Shown here: piece after piece, positions 8,610 through 16,968 of the stretch
Layout of the letters: each line of letters opens with the position of its first letter
Position numbering within the stretch: the first letter of the stretch is position 1
DNA from: Paenibacillus tundrae
Lineage (GTDB): Bacteria; Bacillota; Bacilli; Paenibacillales; Paenibacillaceae
Direction: 5' to 3'
Assembly: GCF_030812775.1 (NCBI RefSeq)
Contig: NZ_JAUSTI010000003.1
Coordinates: 186,001 to 250,000, forward strand
Length of the DNA stretch: 64,000 nt
The notes under the pieces: generated by a model
Database searches by the model: none
Seen by the model: the letters and a program-made list of their open reading frames with translations, nothing else
What the model was told of the DNA's origin: nothing
Translations under genes and position numbers: made by a program

Positions 8610-9566
8610 TTAGTTCGCCTCAGTAACCAATTCAGCATCTTGACTTGAACTGGATTGCAGCAATGCAGGTAGATCCGTGCCAGTAGTCACGGTAAGACGT
8701 GGAAGCCTCATTAAGTCGGCACCAGGCTTCACCATTCCTTGGACAATGGTAAAGGCCATGCGGTAGCCATTTTGCTGCAAATGGTAGATCATCTGTGTAC
8801 TGGTATAACCAAAAGGATAAGCGATATAAGGTGTATCAATGCCTGTCTGCTTCATCTGCTGAATATCATCGCTGAGGAGGCTAGTATCGAGACCAGCGGG
8901 AACGAGCTGACCACATCGCATGAAACCTTTATGATGCAAATTGTAGGTGTGACTGTTGTATTCAAATACATCTGAACCGGCTGTCATCTCTGGTTTGGAT
9001 AAGAACGTATCTTTGCTTGAGTCGAATACAGAAGGCTGATCCTGAATCTTGTTTCCAATCACAAAAATGGAAGCGTGGAAATCATACTTCTTGAGAACAG
9101 GATAGGCAAGTGTATAGTTGTTCTGGTAACCATCATCAAAGGTGATTACAATCGATTTGGAAGGTAATGAAATTCGTCCATTAACGTAGTCTTCCAGCTC
9201 TTCAAGTGTGATCGTATGGTAACCTTCGTCATGTAAGTATTTCATGTTTTCTTCAAAGTCTTGCAGACTAATCATGGATTTGTTTTGTTTCTTCAGAGCG
9301 TCCATATGAGGTTCTATGTAATGATACATCAATACAGGAACTTCTGTGGCAGTACCTGGCGCAACTTGAAATGTAGTGGCATCAAGAGTAGGTACGCTGT
9401 TATATTCGGAGTGGGATAATGAGAACACTTCACGTTTCACCATATCCCATGATGTGCAGGCTTTGTGTGCTAAGGCGTTGGAGGGATGATTAACGGCATA
9501 GACATACACCGTGGTCAGACAGGTAAGTACAGCTAGAGTAACAAGCAAACATTTTTTCCATTTCAT
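8610..9566 (-). CDS. Secreted polysaccharide deacetylase (CE4 family)
   Basis: A 318-residue exported enzyme that likely removes acetyl groups from peptidoglycan or another N-acetylated surface glycan. Residues 1-24 are a signal peptide or anchor (KWKK then a hydrophobic run). The NodB domain (about 75-300) has motif 1 TFDD (142-145) with both metal and catalytic aspartates, motif 2 H206-T-Y-N-L-H211, and motif 3 AYPFGY (249-254). The YHYI element before the domain is typical of PgdA/IcaB-like proteins. It is the only minus-strand gene between smc and comM, is convergent with trmD, and interrupts the conserved housekeeping order, so it looks like a lineage-specific insertion. Substrate cannot be told from sequence. 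Confidence 0.92.
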   Translation of the reverse strand: MKWKKCLLVTLAVLTCLTTVYVYAVNHPSNALAHKACTSWDMVKREVFSLSHSEYNSVPTLDATTFQVAPGTATEVPVLMYHYIEPHMDALKKQNKSMISLQDFEENMKYLHDEGYHTITLEELEDYVNGRISLPSKSIVITFDDGYQNNYTLAYPVLKKYDFHASIFVIGNKIQDQPSVFDSSKDTFLSKPEMTAGSDVFEYNSHTYNLHHKGFMRCGQLVPAGLDTSLLSDDIQQMKQTGIDTPYIAYPFGYTSTQMIYHLQQNGYRMAFTIVQGMVKPGADLMRLPRLTVTTGTDLPALLQSSSSQDAELVTEAN

Positions 9567-9772
9567 ACGATCGTGGTTCTCCTTATAAAAAAATATCAGT
9601 ATAATTCATGGCATAACTAGCCCTATATATCATAGACGAACATGGCCGCGTGGAAGTTACAGTATCTTAGCCGGTTGCAGGGTTGACTTTGTTCCGCGAA
9701 TCTGATTATTAAGCATTTTTTTAATCTTGGGAATGTGTCTATTGGTATAGCAGAGCTGTCATAAGGGAGATC

Positions 9773-9919
9773 ATGAGAATCATGAAAAGTCGCCAAAAAG
9801 GTATAATTACGGTTGTGTGCATATTATTATCGGCTGTCACTGGAATTGCTTATTTTCAATTATCTACGCCAGAGGAAGTGAACCAGTATCACTCAGCGGG
9901 GATTATTATTTTTCAATAG
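9773..9919 (+). CDS. Possible small single-span membrane protein (48 aa)
   Basis: An ATG frame with AAGGGAGA at 9763-9770 encodes 48 residues: a basic start (MRIMKSRQKG), a hydrophobic stretch from about residue 11 to 26, and a short polar tail. In-frame ATGs at 9773 and 9782 are both possible; 9782 has the better spacing. A weak promoter candidate lies about 55 bases upstream. I do not recognise the product. Basic residues before a single span suggest a membrane peptide, but the frame is short enough to be chance. Confidence 0.35.
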   Translation: MRIMKSRQKGIITVVCILLSAVTGIAYFQLSTPEEVNQYHSAGIIIFQ

Positions 9920-10016
9920 AGATTATAAAAGTGAAGTGATCAATGGATACTTGGTTATATATTTGGCAACAGTTATTGGTTCATAGTCAGAGCACAAATA
10001 ACCTGATACATTTATC

Positions 10017-10045
10017 TTGTGTTTTGATATGCTACATGATACAAT
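10017..10045 (+). promoter_or_regulatory. Probable rplS promoter
   Basis: TTGTGT (10017-10022), 17 bases, then TACAAT (10040-10045), about 100 bases upstream of rplS. Confidence 0.45.
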
Positions 10046-10062
10046 AAGTCTGTTGTGTGGAA

Positions 10063-10130
10063 TACGGCGGTCCTCTATGGATAATGAAGGAGACAAGGTG
10101 ATCTCTGGAAGAAGTATGAACGCCTGTACG
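10063..10130 (+). ncRNA. Candidate L19 leader RNA
   Basis: The transcribed leader of rplS contains GGCG (10066-10069) able to pair with CGCC (10121-10124), enclosing a shorter GGAGA/TCTCT helix (10089-10093 with 10102-10106). Bacillales rplS genes are known to carry an L19 leader thought to give autoregulation. The assignment rests on location and simple pairing, not on a covariance match. Confidence 0.35.
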
Positions 10131-10147
10131 GAAGGAGGGAGTCATAG

Positions 10148-10489
10148 ATGAATATCGTTCAAGCGATTACACAAGAACAACTTCGCAAAGATATTCCGAG
10201 TTTTCGTCCTGGTGACACTTTGAAAGTGCACGTTAAGGTAATCGAGGGAACTCGTGAGCGTATCCAATTGTTCGAAGGTGTTGTGATTAAACGCCGTGGT
10301 GGTGGAATCAGTGAGACTTTTACAGTTCGTAAAATTTCTTACGGTGTAGGTGTGGAAAGAGCTTTCCCGCTTCATTCCCCAAAAATCGATAGAATCGAAG
10401 TGGCTCGCCGTGGTAAAGTGCGTCGTGCGAAGCTTTATTATCTTCGTGAACTACGCGGTAAAGCAGCGAGAATTAAAGAAATTCGTTAA
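10148..10489 (+). CDS. rplS: 50S ribosomal protein L19
   Basis: A 113-residue L19 with the family signature [23 protein letters not shown] stretch ([19 protein letters not shown], about 60-78) and the basic C-terminal [11 protein letters not shown]. It lies at the 30S-50S interface. GGAAGGAGGGA precedes the ATG. It is flanked by its own promoter and terminator, so it is probably monocistronic here, unlike the trmD-rplS coupling seen elsewhere. Confidence 0.98.
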   Translation: MNIVQAITQEQLRKDIPSFRPGDTLKVHVKVIEGTRERIQLFEGVVIKRRGGGISETFTVRKISYGVGVERAFPLHSPKIDRIEVARRGKVRRAKLYYLRELRGKAARIKEIR

Positions 10490-10505
10490 TATAACGGATA
10501 CCGGG

Positions 10506-10536
10506 GAGGGCTTGGAGACAAGCCCTTTTCGTTTTT
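10506..10536 (+). terminator. Intrinsic terminator after rplS
   Basis: GGGCTTG (10508-10514), loop GAGA, CAAGCCC (10519-10525), then TTTTCGTTTTT. Confidence 0.85.
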
Positions 10537-10681
10537 GTCTGGGAAAAGTTGAACCGGAGGTATACTTCCGAGTAAAATGGTATGGCGGCACACGTAAGAG
10601 TTAGTCCGGGAGGTTTGAATTAATCAGTTATTGATGTCATTTAATTGTGGTTTGAATGTACGGAGTTCTTGTGTGAGCATT

Positions 10682-10710
10682 TTGCATAAATCCAATGAGC
10701 GACTTATAAT
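10682..10710 (+). promoter_or_regulatory. Sigma-A promoter for lepB
   Basis: TTGCAT (10682-10687), a 17-base spacer and a perfect TATAAT (10705-10710). The implied transcript starts near 10717, giving lepB a long leader. Confidence 0.65.
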
Positions 10711-10967
10711 TACCAAAGATTACATTTTTAGTGAGTTGTGAAAAAGAGTCATTCGTCTTCACATTGGCTTACACGGGAGTATCTGCCCGTCTTAATTATC
10801 GTTTCCGAGAACAAGTGGAATCGAGTTATGCAAAATGCTGGCGTATAGATTACATAACTGATGAGTTTATTTTGTATTTGTTTCGATCTGGATGGGAATG
10901 GAATGATGCAAAAATCTGGATTTGCAAGCTGCTATAAACATGTACCGTGAAGAGAGGAAGATCAGTG

Positions 10968-11588
10968 ATGGAACATGAAGTTCAACCAAACCAAGGCAAT
11001 GCTGTCGATGAAAAAGACAGTCGATCCAAAAAAGCTAAAAATGAAATTGTCGAGTGGCTTAAAGCCATTGTTATCGCATTAGTGCTCGTTATTTTGATTC
11101 GTTGGTTGTTATTTAAGCCATTTGTCGTAGACGGTCCGTCGATGCAGCCGAATTTTGAAACAGGTGAACGTGTCATTGTTAATGAAATATTATACGATAT
11201 TCGAGAGCCGAAGCGTGGCGAAGTTATTGTCTTCCACGTACCGTCCGAAGGTCGAGATTTCATTAAACGAGTTATTGCAGTAGAAGGTGACACAGTAGAG
11301 GTAAATGATGATACGGTAACAGTCAATGGTCAAAAAGTCAATGAGACTTATATTCAAGGTGCGATTGATGCCGCAGAAGCAAATGGCGGAACGTATAACG
11401 TGAAGGATTTCCCGAATGATCAATTCCCGGATGGTAAAGTGCCACCAGGACATGTGTTTGTAATGGGAGACAATCGTCCTAACAGTACAGATAGCCGTAT
11501 GATTGGTTATGTATCTCTAGAGGATATCATCGGTCGTGCCGATGTAATATTCTGGCCGATCGGTAATATTAAATGGATTAACCATTAA
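10968..11588 (+). CDS. lepB: Signal peptidase I
   Basis: This 206-residue membrane protease removes signal peptides from secreted precursors. An N-terminal anchor spans about residues 32-50. The Ser-Lys dyad is Ser58 in DGPSMQPN and Lys100 in RDFIKRVIA, and the GDNRPNSTDSR box follows near the C-terminus. ATG 10968 is chosen because GAGAGGAAG (10952-10960) lies seven bases before it; GTG 10947 would add seven residues. Paired with SRP genes upstream, it belongs to the export theme of this region. Confidence 0.96.
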   Translation: MEHEVQPNQGNAVDEKDSRSKKAKNEIVEWLKAIVIALVLVILIRWLLFKPFVVDGPSMQPNFETGERVIVNEILYDIREPKRGEVIVFHVPSEGRDFIKRVIAVEGDTVEVNDDTVTVNGQKVNETYIQGAIDAAEANGGTYNVKDFPNDQFPDGKVPPGHVFVMGDNRPNSTDSRMIGYVSLEDIIGRADVIFWPIGNIKWINH

Positions 11589-11704
11589 TAGTGATGCTGG
11601 ACTTATGGCAGACTATGTAATGTGATTGATAACGAGAATATTAAGGCAGAGCTTATCGTAAGAAGGACTGTCTTAGATTAGAATGATAAAGAGGTGAGGA
11701 CAAG

Positions 11705-12568
11705 GTGACGATACAATGGTTTCCAGGTCATATGACCCGAGCCAGACGCCAGATTCAGGATAAGTTGAAGCTCATTGACGTGGTCATCGAACTGTTGGAT
11801 GCCCGTCTGCCTGTCTCCAGCCGTAATCCGATGATTGACGAAATATTGCAGGGGAAACCCCGTATGATTCTGTTGAATAAGTCTGATTTGGCAGATGCCA
11901 AAGTGACGCAAGAATGGATTGACTATTTCAAAAAAGAGGGAATAACTGCTTTTCCTGTAGATGCTTCAACAGGCACGAATGTAAAAGACATTCCTGTACA
12001 GGCGAAGCTTCTTCTAAAAGAAAAAATTGATCGCCAGCTAGCTAAAGGGGTTAACCCTCGTGCGGTTCGTGGATTGATTGTAGGTATTCCAAACGTGGGT
12101 AAATCGACGCTGATTAATCGACTGGCAGGCCGTAGTATTGCACTGACAGGGGATCGCCCGGGTGTGACGAAGGGGCAACAGTGGATCAAGGTAGGCAAAG
12201 AGATGGAACTGCTGGATACCCCTGGTATTCTGTGGCCGAAGTTCGAAGATCAGAACGTAGGTTATCGCCTTGCGGTAACCGGTGCCATCAAAGAAGAAAT
12301 TTTGAATGCCGAGGATATTGCCTATTTTGCGATTAGTTATTTAATGCGTTATTATTGGGATGCTCTTGAAGAGCGTTACGGACTTGAGGATTTTTCCAAG
12401 GATGCAGATGATTCAGACAGTGTCATTGCAATTATGGAAAAGGTTGGACGCATTCGTGGTTGTATTGTAAGCGGAGGGCGTGTTGACCTTGAAAAGGCAT
12501 CAAGAGCCTTTTTGCGTGAACTGCGTGCTGGCAAGATGGGACGCTTCTCAATGGAAGCTCCATATTAA
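11705..12568 (+). CDS. rbgA: Ribosome biogenesis GTPase RbgA (YlqF)
   Basis: RbgA is an essential circularly permuted GTPase required for a late step of 50S assembly. The order G4-G1-G3 is visible: NKSD (58-61), GIPNVGKS (127-134) and DTPG (171-174). The N-terminal [12 protein letters not shown] is the family signature. The GTG start at 11705 has GAGGTGAGG at 11691-11699. At 287 residues the length is normal. It precedes rnhB as in B. subtilis. Confidence 0.97.
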   Translation: MTIQWFPGHMTRARRQIQDKLKLIDVVIELLDARLPVSSRNPMIDEILQGKPRMILLNKSDLADAKVTQEWIDYFKKEGITAFPVDASTGTNVKDIPVQAKLLLKEKIDRQLAKGVNPRAVRGLIVGIPNVGKSTLINRLAGRSIALTGDRPGVTKGQQWIKVGKEMELLDTPGILWPKFEDQNVGYRLAVTGAIKEEILNAEDIAYFAISYLMRYYWDALEERYGLEDFSKDADDSDSVIAIMEKVGRIRGCIVSGGRVDLEKASRAFLRELRAGKMGRFSMEAPY

Positions 12569-12631
12569 TCAATATATTATAGGAAGATGAACTGTATACT
12601 CAGTCTTCTTCTATGGAACAAGTGCCGAAAG

Positions 12632-12672
12632 AAGCGGCCGTTACCGGATTACCGGGAGCGGCCGCTTTTTTT
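12632..12672 (+). terminator. Intrinsic terminator after rbgA
   Basis: AAGCGGCCG (12632-12640) pairs with CGGCCGCTT (12659-12667) and runs into seven Ts (12666-12672). Confidence 0.9.
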
Positions 12673-12975
12673 GTATACAATAAGCGGGAGATCTAATTCA
12701 CTAAACCATTTACGTGATAATAGGGAGAGGCGAATTAATAGGAAATAGAGGCATGACTTATTTTAAAAAGCTAGATCTATGAGATAACTTCGTCCACAAG
12801 TATTTACAAAAGGGCGTTATTTGGAAGATTTTGAGTAAGAACTTGCATTGCTCAGATTGCGTCATATGTATATGAGGACAAAACGAATCATGGTATGATG
12901 AATGGTGAAGTAAACGCACAAGGACGGATGCAAAATATCTTCAATTTAAATAAACAAATGCCGATAAAAATAATA

Positions 12976-13101
12976 AATCGAATCAATTTCATAACTCATT
13001 AAAAATGGATTGATGAAACGAGATAAAGACAAATTGAACCGTTTTGATCTATATCTCGCCTTGATTGAAGCAGCTATAGGTATTATGAAATTGATTCAAT
13101 C
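12976..13101. mobile_element. MITE-like element or structured RNA with 15-bp terminal inverted repeats
   Basis: GAATCAATTTCATAA at 12980-12994 is the exact reverse complement of 13083-13097. The direct repeat AATC flanks both ends (12976-12979 and 13098-13101), as a 4-bp target duplication would. Inside, CGAGATA (13019-13025) pairs with TATCTCG (13052-13058). The core is 118 bp and non-coding. A folded RNA is the alternative reading. Confidence 0.4.
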
Positions 13102-13273
13102 TATTTCTTATTTCTATACCATTATTATGTAACAAGTTGTCTACTAAATTAAATGTCGTTGGTGAACATGTATGGTTCAGTAACTCTAATATTTTAATTG
13201 AAAAGCCAATTTAAATCTGTATGAATCTGATAAATACGTTATTGCAAGCATGGGTAGAGGGGATGAAGGCAAG

Positions 13274-13981
13274 ATGACTCATAACGATAAAGAAGTTGAA
13301 CTTATTCAGTTAGAAGTGCTGGATAAACCAAAGAAGAAAAAAGAAAAAGTGGTTGCTGAACTACAAGATCTGCTGAGATATGAGCGAGACTATTGGGAGA
13401 GTGGATTCGAACATATTGCGGGCATTGATGAAGTCGGTCGGGGATGCTTGTTTGGAGATGTGGTGGCGGCAGCGGTCATTTTACCTCGGGATCTCATTCT
13501 AGAAGGTGTGAATGATTCCAAAAAGCTGTCGGAGAAAAAACGCGATATGTTGTTTGAACTCATTATGGAAAAAGCGATATCCGTCGGTGTTGGTTTTGCG
13601 GATGCAAAAGAGATTGACCATCTTAATATTAAACAAGCGACTCGTCTGGCGATGAAGCGGGCAGTGGAAGGGCTTGGGGTTCGACCTGACTATCTCTTCG
13701 TAGATGCGGAAAAGGTCGATGTGACTATACCTCAGATGTCAATCATTAAAGGAGATGCCAATAGTCAGTCCATTGCTGCAGCATCCATTATCGCAAAGGT
13801 GACCCGGGATCGACTGTGCAAGGAAGAATGGGAGACGTTATATCCGGATTATGGTCTGTCGATACATAAAGGCTACGCTACAAAATTTCATCGGGAACAG
13901 ATCATGGCTTTGGGAGCAACACCTATGCATCGCCTTAGTTTCCTAGGGAATTTGTTAGGGGAGCAACAAACGTTATTTTAA
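13274..13981 (+). CDS. rnhB: Ribonuclease HII
   Basis: RNase HII cleaves the RNA strand of RNA-DNA hybrids and excises single ribonucleotides from DNA. From ATG 13274 the protein is 235 residues. Its metal ligands are D52 and E53 in GIDEVGRG, D144 in FVDAEKV and D161 in GDANSQS. The block after the first motif reads CLFGDVVAAAV where most members have PLAGPVVAAAV, a divergent but catalytically intact form. ATG 13250 would add eight residues but has no ribosome binding site, while GAAGG and GAGGGG precede 13274. A basic N-terminal extension (KPKKKKEK) comes before the domain. Confidence 0.92.
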   Translation: MTHNDKEVELIQLEVLDKPKKKKEKVVAELQDLLRYERDYWESGFEHIAGIDEVGRGCLFGDVVAAAVILPRDLILEGVNDSKKLSEKKRDMLFELIMEKAISVGVGFADAKEIDHLNIKQATRLAMKRAVEGLGVRPDYLFVDAEKVDVTIPQMSIIKGDANSQSIAAASIIAKVTRDRLCKEEWETLYPDYGLSIHKGYATKFHREQIMALGATPMHRLSFLGNLLGEQQTLF

Positions 13982-13982
13982 T

Positions 13983-14020
13983 CAACATCCGTTCAACTAA
14001 CTTTAGTTGAACGGATGTTG
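13983..14020 (+). terminator. Perfect 17-bp hairpin after rnhB
   Basis: CAACATCCGTTCAACTA (13983-13999), loop ACTT, and the exact complement (14004-14020). Only two Ts follow, so termination is likely but may be partial; the next gene starts 23 bases later. Confidence 0.6.
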
Positions 14021-14043
14021 TTCAGACGAGAGGAGGGAAAGTC

Positions 14044-16101
14044 GTGAATATCAGCTCAATGATTCGAGGGCTACTCGGAGACAATAAACCAGGCGAAGCC
14101 AAACCTCTTGAATTGAAAGAAGGTCAGGTGGTACGTGGATCTGTTCTTAGTGTGTCAGATGATGGCGGAGATGCCGTTCTACAAATACAGGGAGTACAGG
14201 TGAGGGCTAAGCTTGAGACGCCTCTGCGCCCAGGGGAAACCACGTTGCTTCAGGTACAGCCACAGGGAGAGAATGGCGTCACTGTGATGAAACCGCTGGC
14301 TAATACGCTGTCGGAACTGCCTCAAGCATCGTTGAACAACCTGCTTCAAGAAGTAGGCTTGTCAGATACGAAAGGGAATCGTGAATTGTTACTGGCTATG
14401 CAGCGCAGTGGACTACCTCTGACTAAGGATAATGTCGCTATGGTTCAAAATATGATGACAGCTAAGCCAGCACAGGTTCCGGTGGAGGAATGGGTGCAAT
14501 CGACGGGAATTGCTTTCCAGCGGGGGCTTCCCATTACAGCGGAGACGGTTAAAGGGTTACATCAGGCAGTGTTTGGTCCACCCTTGCATCAATTGTTAAA
14601 CGGACTTGCAGATCAGTTGGAATCCTTTCTCACGCAACAGGCAGGCAAATCGGCTGCAACGACGGGAGAACAAGTTGGTGCGGCGAAGACAGCGATTAGC
14701 CAGGGAGTGGCCATGCCCGTGACGGGAAGCCTGCCAGCAGAAGATGCTGCATTGCCTGCTGGTGCAGGGCGTCCTTTGGCAGCAACGAATGGAGCAGGAC
14801 AGGCACCTGTTGCAATTGGGGGAACCCCTGTTATGACTGATGGCGCAGCAGAAGAGGCGGGAGCCCCATCAAAGGCGACCGGGCAACCGCCAGCAGCAGG
14901 CACCGGTAACGCTACGGAGGCTGCTGGTGTGAAGGCGGGAGCCAGTCAAGTGGAGACGGCTGGCAAGCAAGGAGCAGGTATTCCAGCGGGAACCGGAATA
15001 CCTGGGGAGAGCCCGCGTGGTGCTGAAGCGGGCTCTGTGGGTCAGAGCCGTCCAGGTGCATCAGGGGCGGCTGATCCTATGGCTGGCCGCGCAATCGCGG
15101 GACAGCCAGAAGCAGGCGCTGCCGGGCGAACTGCCGGCAGCGCTGAGGCTACGCCTGCGGCTGCGAGTGCAACGCCCGCAGCCGCGCAGGCGGCGCCAGC
15201 AGCAGCAAGCGCAGCGGAGCTTGCGCCTAAGCTGCTGGCGCTGCTGGATGCGCTGCGCAGCGCATCCACTGCCGCACCGGCACAGCCGGGTGCGGCAGCC
15301 CAGGCCGCCCCTGCATCGCAGGGCGGCCAAGCCGCTGCGGCTGCCGGAGGCGTGCCGCAGCAGGTTCCAGCCGGCGCTGATACGCCGCCAGCTGGTGGAA
15401 CTGCCGCAGCTCCTGCAGGTGCTGCGGCAGCGCCCGTCACCCACGGTGGAGACCCGTGGGTGGGGCGTGTGTTGAAGCTGCTCGGTGCAGAGCACGAGCA
15501 GCAGGCAGTGCACGGCGCAGCTGTGCAAGCGCGCGTGGGCGACGTGGCGAGTCCGGGAACCTCGGACACGCTGAAGGGCTTGCTGCTGCAGTTAGCCAGC
15601 AGCGACAATGCCCCGGCGGCACTCAAAGATGCCGCCGGGCAGGCTGTGCAATATTTAACGGGTCAGCAATTACTGCTGACAACCGATCGAAGCTCTACCT
15701 TTGCCCAGATGCATTGGTTCATTCCAATTACGGGTCCCGATGGAGAAGAGACCGCTTCAGTTCAGATTCAATCTCGCAGAGGCCAGCGTGGCGAACTGGA
15801 TGCATCCAACTGTCGTTTATGGTTTGACTTAGATATGAAGAGTTTGGGGCCAACGTTAGTGGATGTGCATGTCGTCAACAATATAGTCAGTCTGCGTGTG
15901 CTTAATGATCGGGAAGGCATGGGGCCGCTACTCGAAAGTGGGCGTGAAGTCATTCATACGGCTCTGGATAGACTAGGCTACCAACTGCTGACCTTTAAAA
16001 CAGAACCTTGGCCGGTAGGCCAGGAACCTGGTGCAGAACGTAAAATTAATGCGTCGGATTATAGCCCTGAACGGTACAAAGGGGTGGACTTTAAAATATG
16101 A
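14044..16101 (+). CDS. FliK-like protein with long Ala/Gly/Pro-rich linker (YlqG position)
   Basis: A 685-residue protein in the ylqG position. Residues 1-190 form a conserved N-terminal part (MNISSMIRGLLGDN, then a beta-rich GQVVRGSVLSVSDDGGDAVLQI segment). Residues about 200-505 are low complexity, rich in Ala, Gly, Pro, Gln and Thr, with far higher G+C than the neighbours at 15000-15650. The C-terminal about 120 residues (HWFIPITGPDGE to LGYQLLTFKTEP) resemble the hook-length-control (Flg_hook) domain of FliK. The next gene encodes a lone FlhB C-terminal domain, the natural partner of a FliK domain, so the pair may form a substrate-switch or export module. GTG at 14044 follows GAGGAGGGA. 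A flagellar role is inferred. Confidence 0.75.
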   Translation: MNISSMIRGLLGDNKPGEAKPLELKEGQVVRGSVLSVSDDGGDAVLQIQGVQVRAKLETPLRPGETTLLQVQPQGENGVTVMKPLANTLSELPQASLNNLLQEVGLSDTKGNRELLLAMQRSGLPLTKDNVAMVQNMMTAKPAQVPVEEWVQSTGIAFQRGLPITAETVKGLHQAVFGPPLHQLLNGLADQLESFLTQQAGKSAATTGEQVGAAKTAISQGVAMPVTGSLPAEDAALPAGAGRPLAATNGAGQAPVAIGGTPVMTDGAAEEAGAPSKATGQPPAAGTGNATEAAGVKAGASQVETAGKQGAGIPAGTGIPGESPRGAEAGSVGQSRPGASGAADPMAGRAIAGQPEAGAAGRTAGSAEATPAAASATPAAAQAAPAAASAAELAPKLLALLDALRSASTAAPAQPGAAAQAAPASQGGQAAAAAGGVPQQVPAGADTPPAGGTAAAPAGAAAAPVTHGGDPWVGRVLKLLGAEHEQQAVHGAAVQARVGDVASPGTSDTLKGLLLQLASSDNAPAALKDAAGQAVQYLTGQQLLLTTDRSSTFAQMHWFIPITGPDGEETASVQIQSRRGQRGELDASNCRLWFDLDMKSLGPTLVDVHVVNNIVSLRVLNDREGMGPLLESGREVIHTALDRLGYQLLTFKTEPWPVGQEPGAERKINASDYSPERYKGVDFKI

Positions 16102-16406
16102 AAGATGAGCCGCAGCCGGATCTGCTTTCCAAAAAGGCTGTTGCCTTAAAATATGTACCAGGGGAAACAGAAGCGCCTGTTGTCGTGGCCAAAGGTCGTG
16201 GCAAAGTGGCAGAAGCCATTCTGGATAAAGCCAAGGAAAATGGTGTGCCTGTTCAAGAAGATGCCGCTCTGGTAGAGGTGCTCTCTAAGCTGGATCTAGA
16301 TGAACAGATACCGGCGGAACTATATCAGTTAGTAGCAGAGGTATTAACCTACATTTATAAAGCTGATCGAATGGCTTCTGGACGGGAGGAACAGAACGAT
16401 TGGTAG
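16098..16406 (+). CDS. ylqH: Stand-alone FlhB C-terminal-domain protein (YlqH-like)
   Basis: A 102-residue cytoplasmic protein that aligns with the part of FlhB downstream of its autocleavage site. AVALKYVPGETEAPVVVAKG here matches AVALKYEGSEMEAPQIIAKG in this window's FlhB, and both end in AEVLxYxYK. The NPTH autocleavage motif and all membrane segments are missing, so it resembles the already cleaved fragment. It overlaps the FliK-like gene by four bases (ATGA), implying translational coupling. Homologues of this kind can act with FlhB in export specificity in other bacteria; the role here is inference. Confidence 0.85.
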   Translation: MKDEPQPDLLSKKAVALKYVPGETEAPVVVAKGRGKVAEAILDKAKENGVPVQEDAALVEVLSKLDLDEQIPAELYQLVAEVLTYIYKADRMASGREEQNDW

Positions 16407-16798
16407 ATCATATACCAGAACATCAATTTGCCCCTAGGCTTACACGTCAACAAAAAGGAAAATTAGGCGAGCAAGCAGCTTGTCGGTGGCTACAAGAACA
16501 TGATTACGAGATCGTAGCCCAGAACTGGCGTTGTCGTAGTGGGGAGATCGATATTGTTGCTACGTTTGAAGAACTCGTCATTTTTGTTGAAGTCCGAAGT
16601 AGAAGCGGCGTAGGGAGATACGGTACACCACAGGAATCGGTTGATTCCCGTAAGGTGCAACAGGTTCGTTCAACAGCGGCAGTGTATATGCAAAGGACTG
16701 GAGAGCTGCATCGGCAAATCCGCTTTGATGTTATTGCAGTGATGCAAGATGCGACTGGAGAAGCAATTTCCCTAGAACATATTGTCAATGCGTTTTAG
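16400..16798 (+). CDS. yraN: YraN/UPF0102 family endonuclease-like protein
   Basis: A 132-residue member of UPF0102, a family with a PD-(D/E)xK nuclease fold. Candidate active-site residues are E24 in KLGEQAA, D51 in SGEIDIVA, and E64 in FVEVRSR (EVR in place of the canonical ExK). The TTG start at 16400 has GGGAGGA at 16384-16390 and overlaps the upstream stop by seven bases, so it is coupled to the YlqH gene. The biological role is not established. Confidence 0.85.
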   Translation: MVDHIPEHQFAPRLTRQQKGKLGEQAACRWLQEHDYEIVAQNWRCRSGEIDIVATFEELVIFVEVRSRSGVGRYGTPQESVDSRKVQQVRSTAAVYMQRTGELHRQIRFDVIAVMQDATGEAISLEHIVNAF

Positions 16799-16968
16799 TG
16801 CCGCTTCAATCTCACTTAAAGGCATCGCTCACCGGCTTTTCGCTCCTGCTGTGTCACGTTCTTTTGAAGTACTCAGTATGAAGATTGCGAAATTTTTTAG
16901 ACTCGATACGTAAATTTGGTAAAATCTATTCCTCCGGGAGTTCTAAGTACACCCAAATAATAGAGATG

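Larger units (their letters stand above)
9567..10147. other. Intergenic region between the deacetylase gene and rplS
   Basis: It separates divergent transcripts and holds one possible small membrane-protein gene (9773-9919), a weak promoter candidate (TTGACT 9683, TATTAA 9707) and the rplS promoter and leader at its right end. I recognise nothing else. Confidence 0.6.
10490..10967. other. Intergenic region between rplS and lepB
   Basis: After the rplS terminator it contains a good sigma-A promoter at 10682 and an untranslated leader of about 250 bases before lepB. The leader has a small ACGGG/CCCGT hairpin (10773-10777 with 10786-10790). A 68-codon GTG frame inside it lacks a ribosome binding site and is not called. 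Confidence 0.6.
12569..13273. other. Intergenic region between rbgA and rnhB
   Basis: About 700 AT-rich bases. It contains the rbgA terminator and a MITE-like inverted-repeat element at 12976-13101. No convincing coding region is present; a 35-codon frame at 12895-13002 has no ribosome binding site. Confidence 0.6.

Noticed and set aside
10731..10937. 68-codon GTG frame in the lepB leader
   Set aside because: No ribosome binding site before the GTG and no recognisable product; treated as leader sequence.
12895..13002. 35-codon ORF between rbgA and rnhB
   Set aside because: No Shine-Dalgarno sequence, low-complexity composition, and it runs into the inverted-repeat element.
15100..15450. CRISPR-like or tandem DNA repeat
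   Set aside because: The repetition is codon-level (GCN, CAG, CCN) without a constant unit or spacer.
15042..15626. 194-codon minus-strand and 152-codon plus-strand alternative frames
   Set aside because: They are a product of the GC-rich, low-complexity linker in the FliK-like gene, where all frames stay open.
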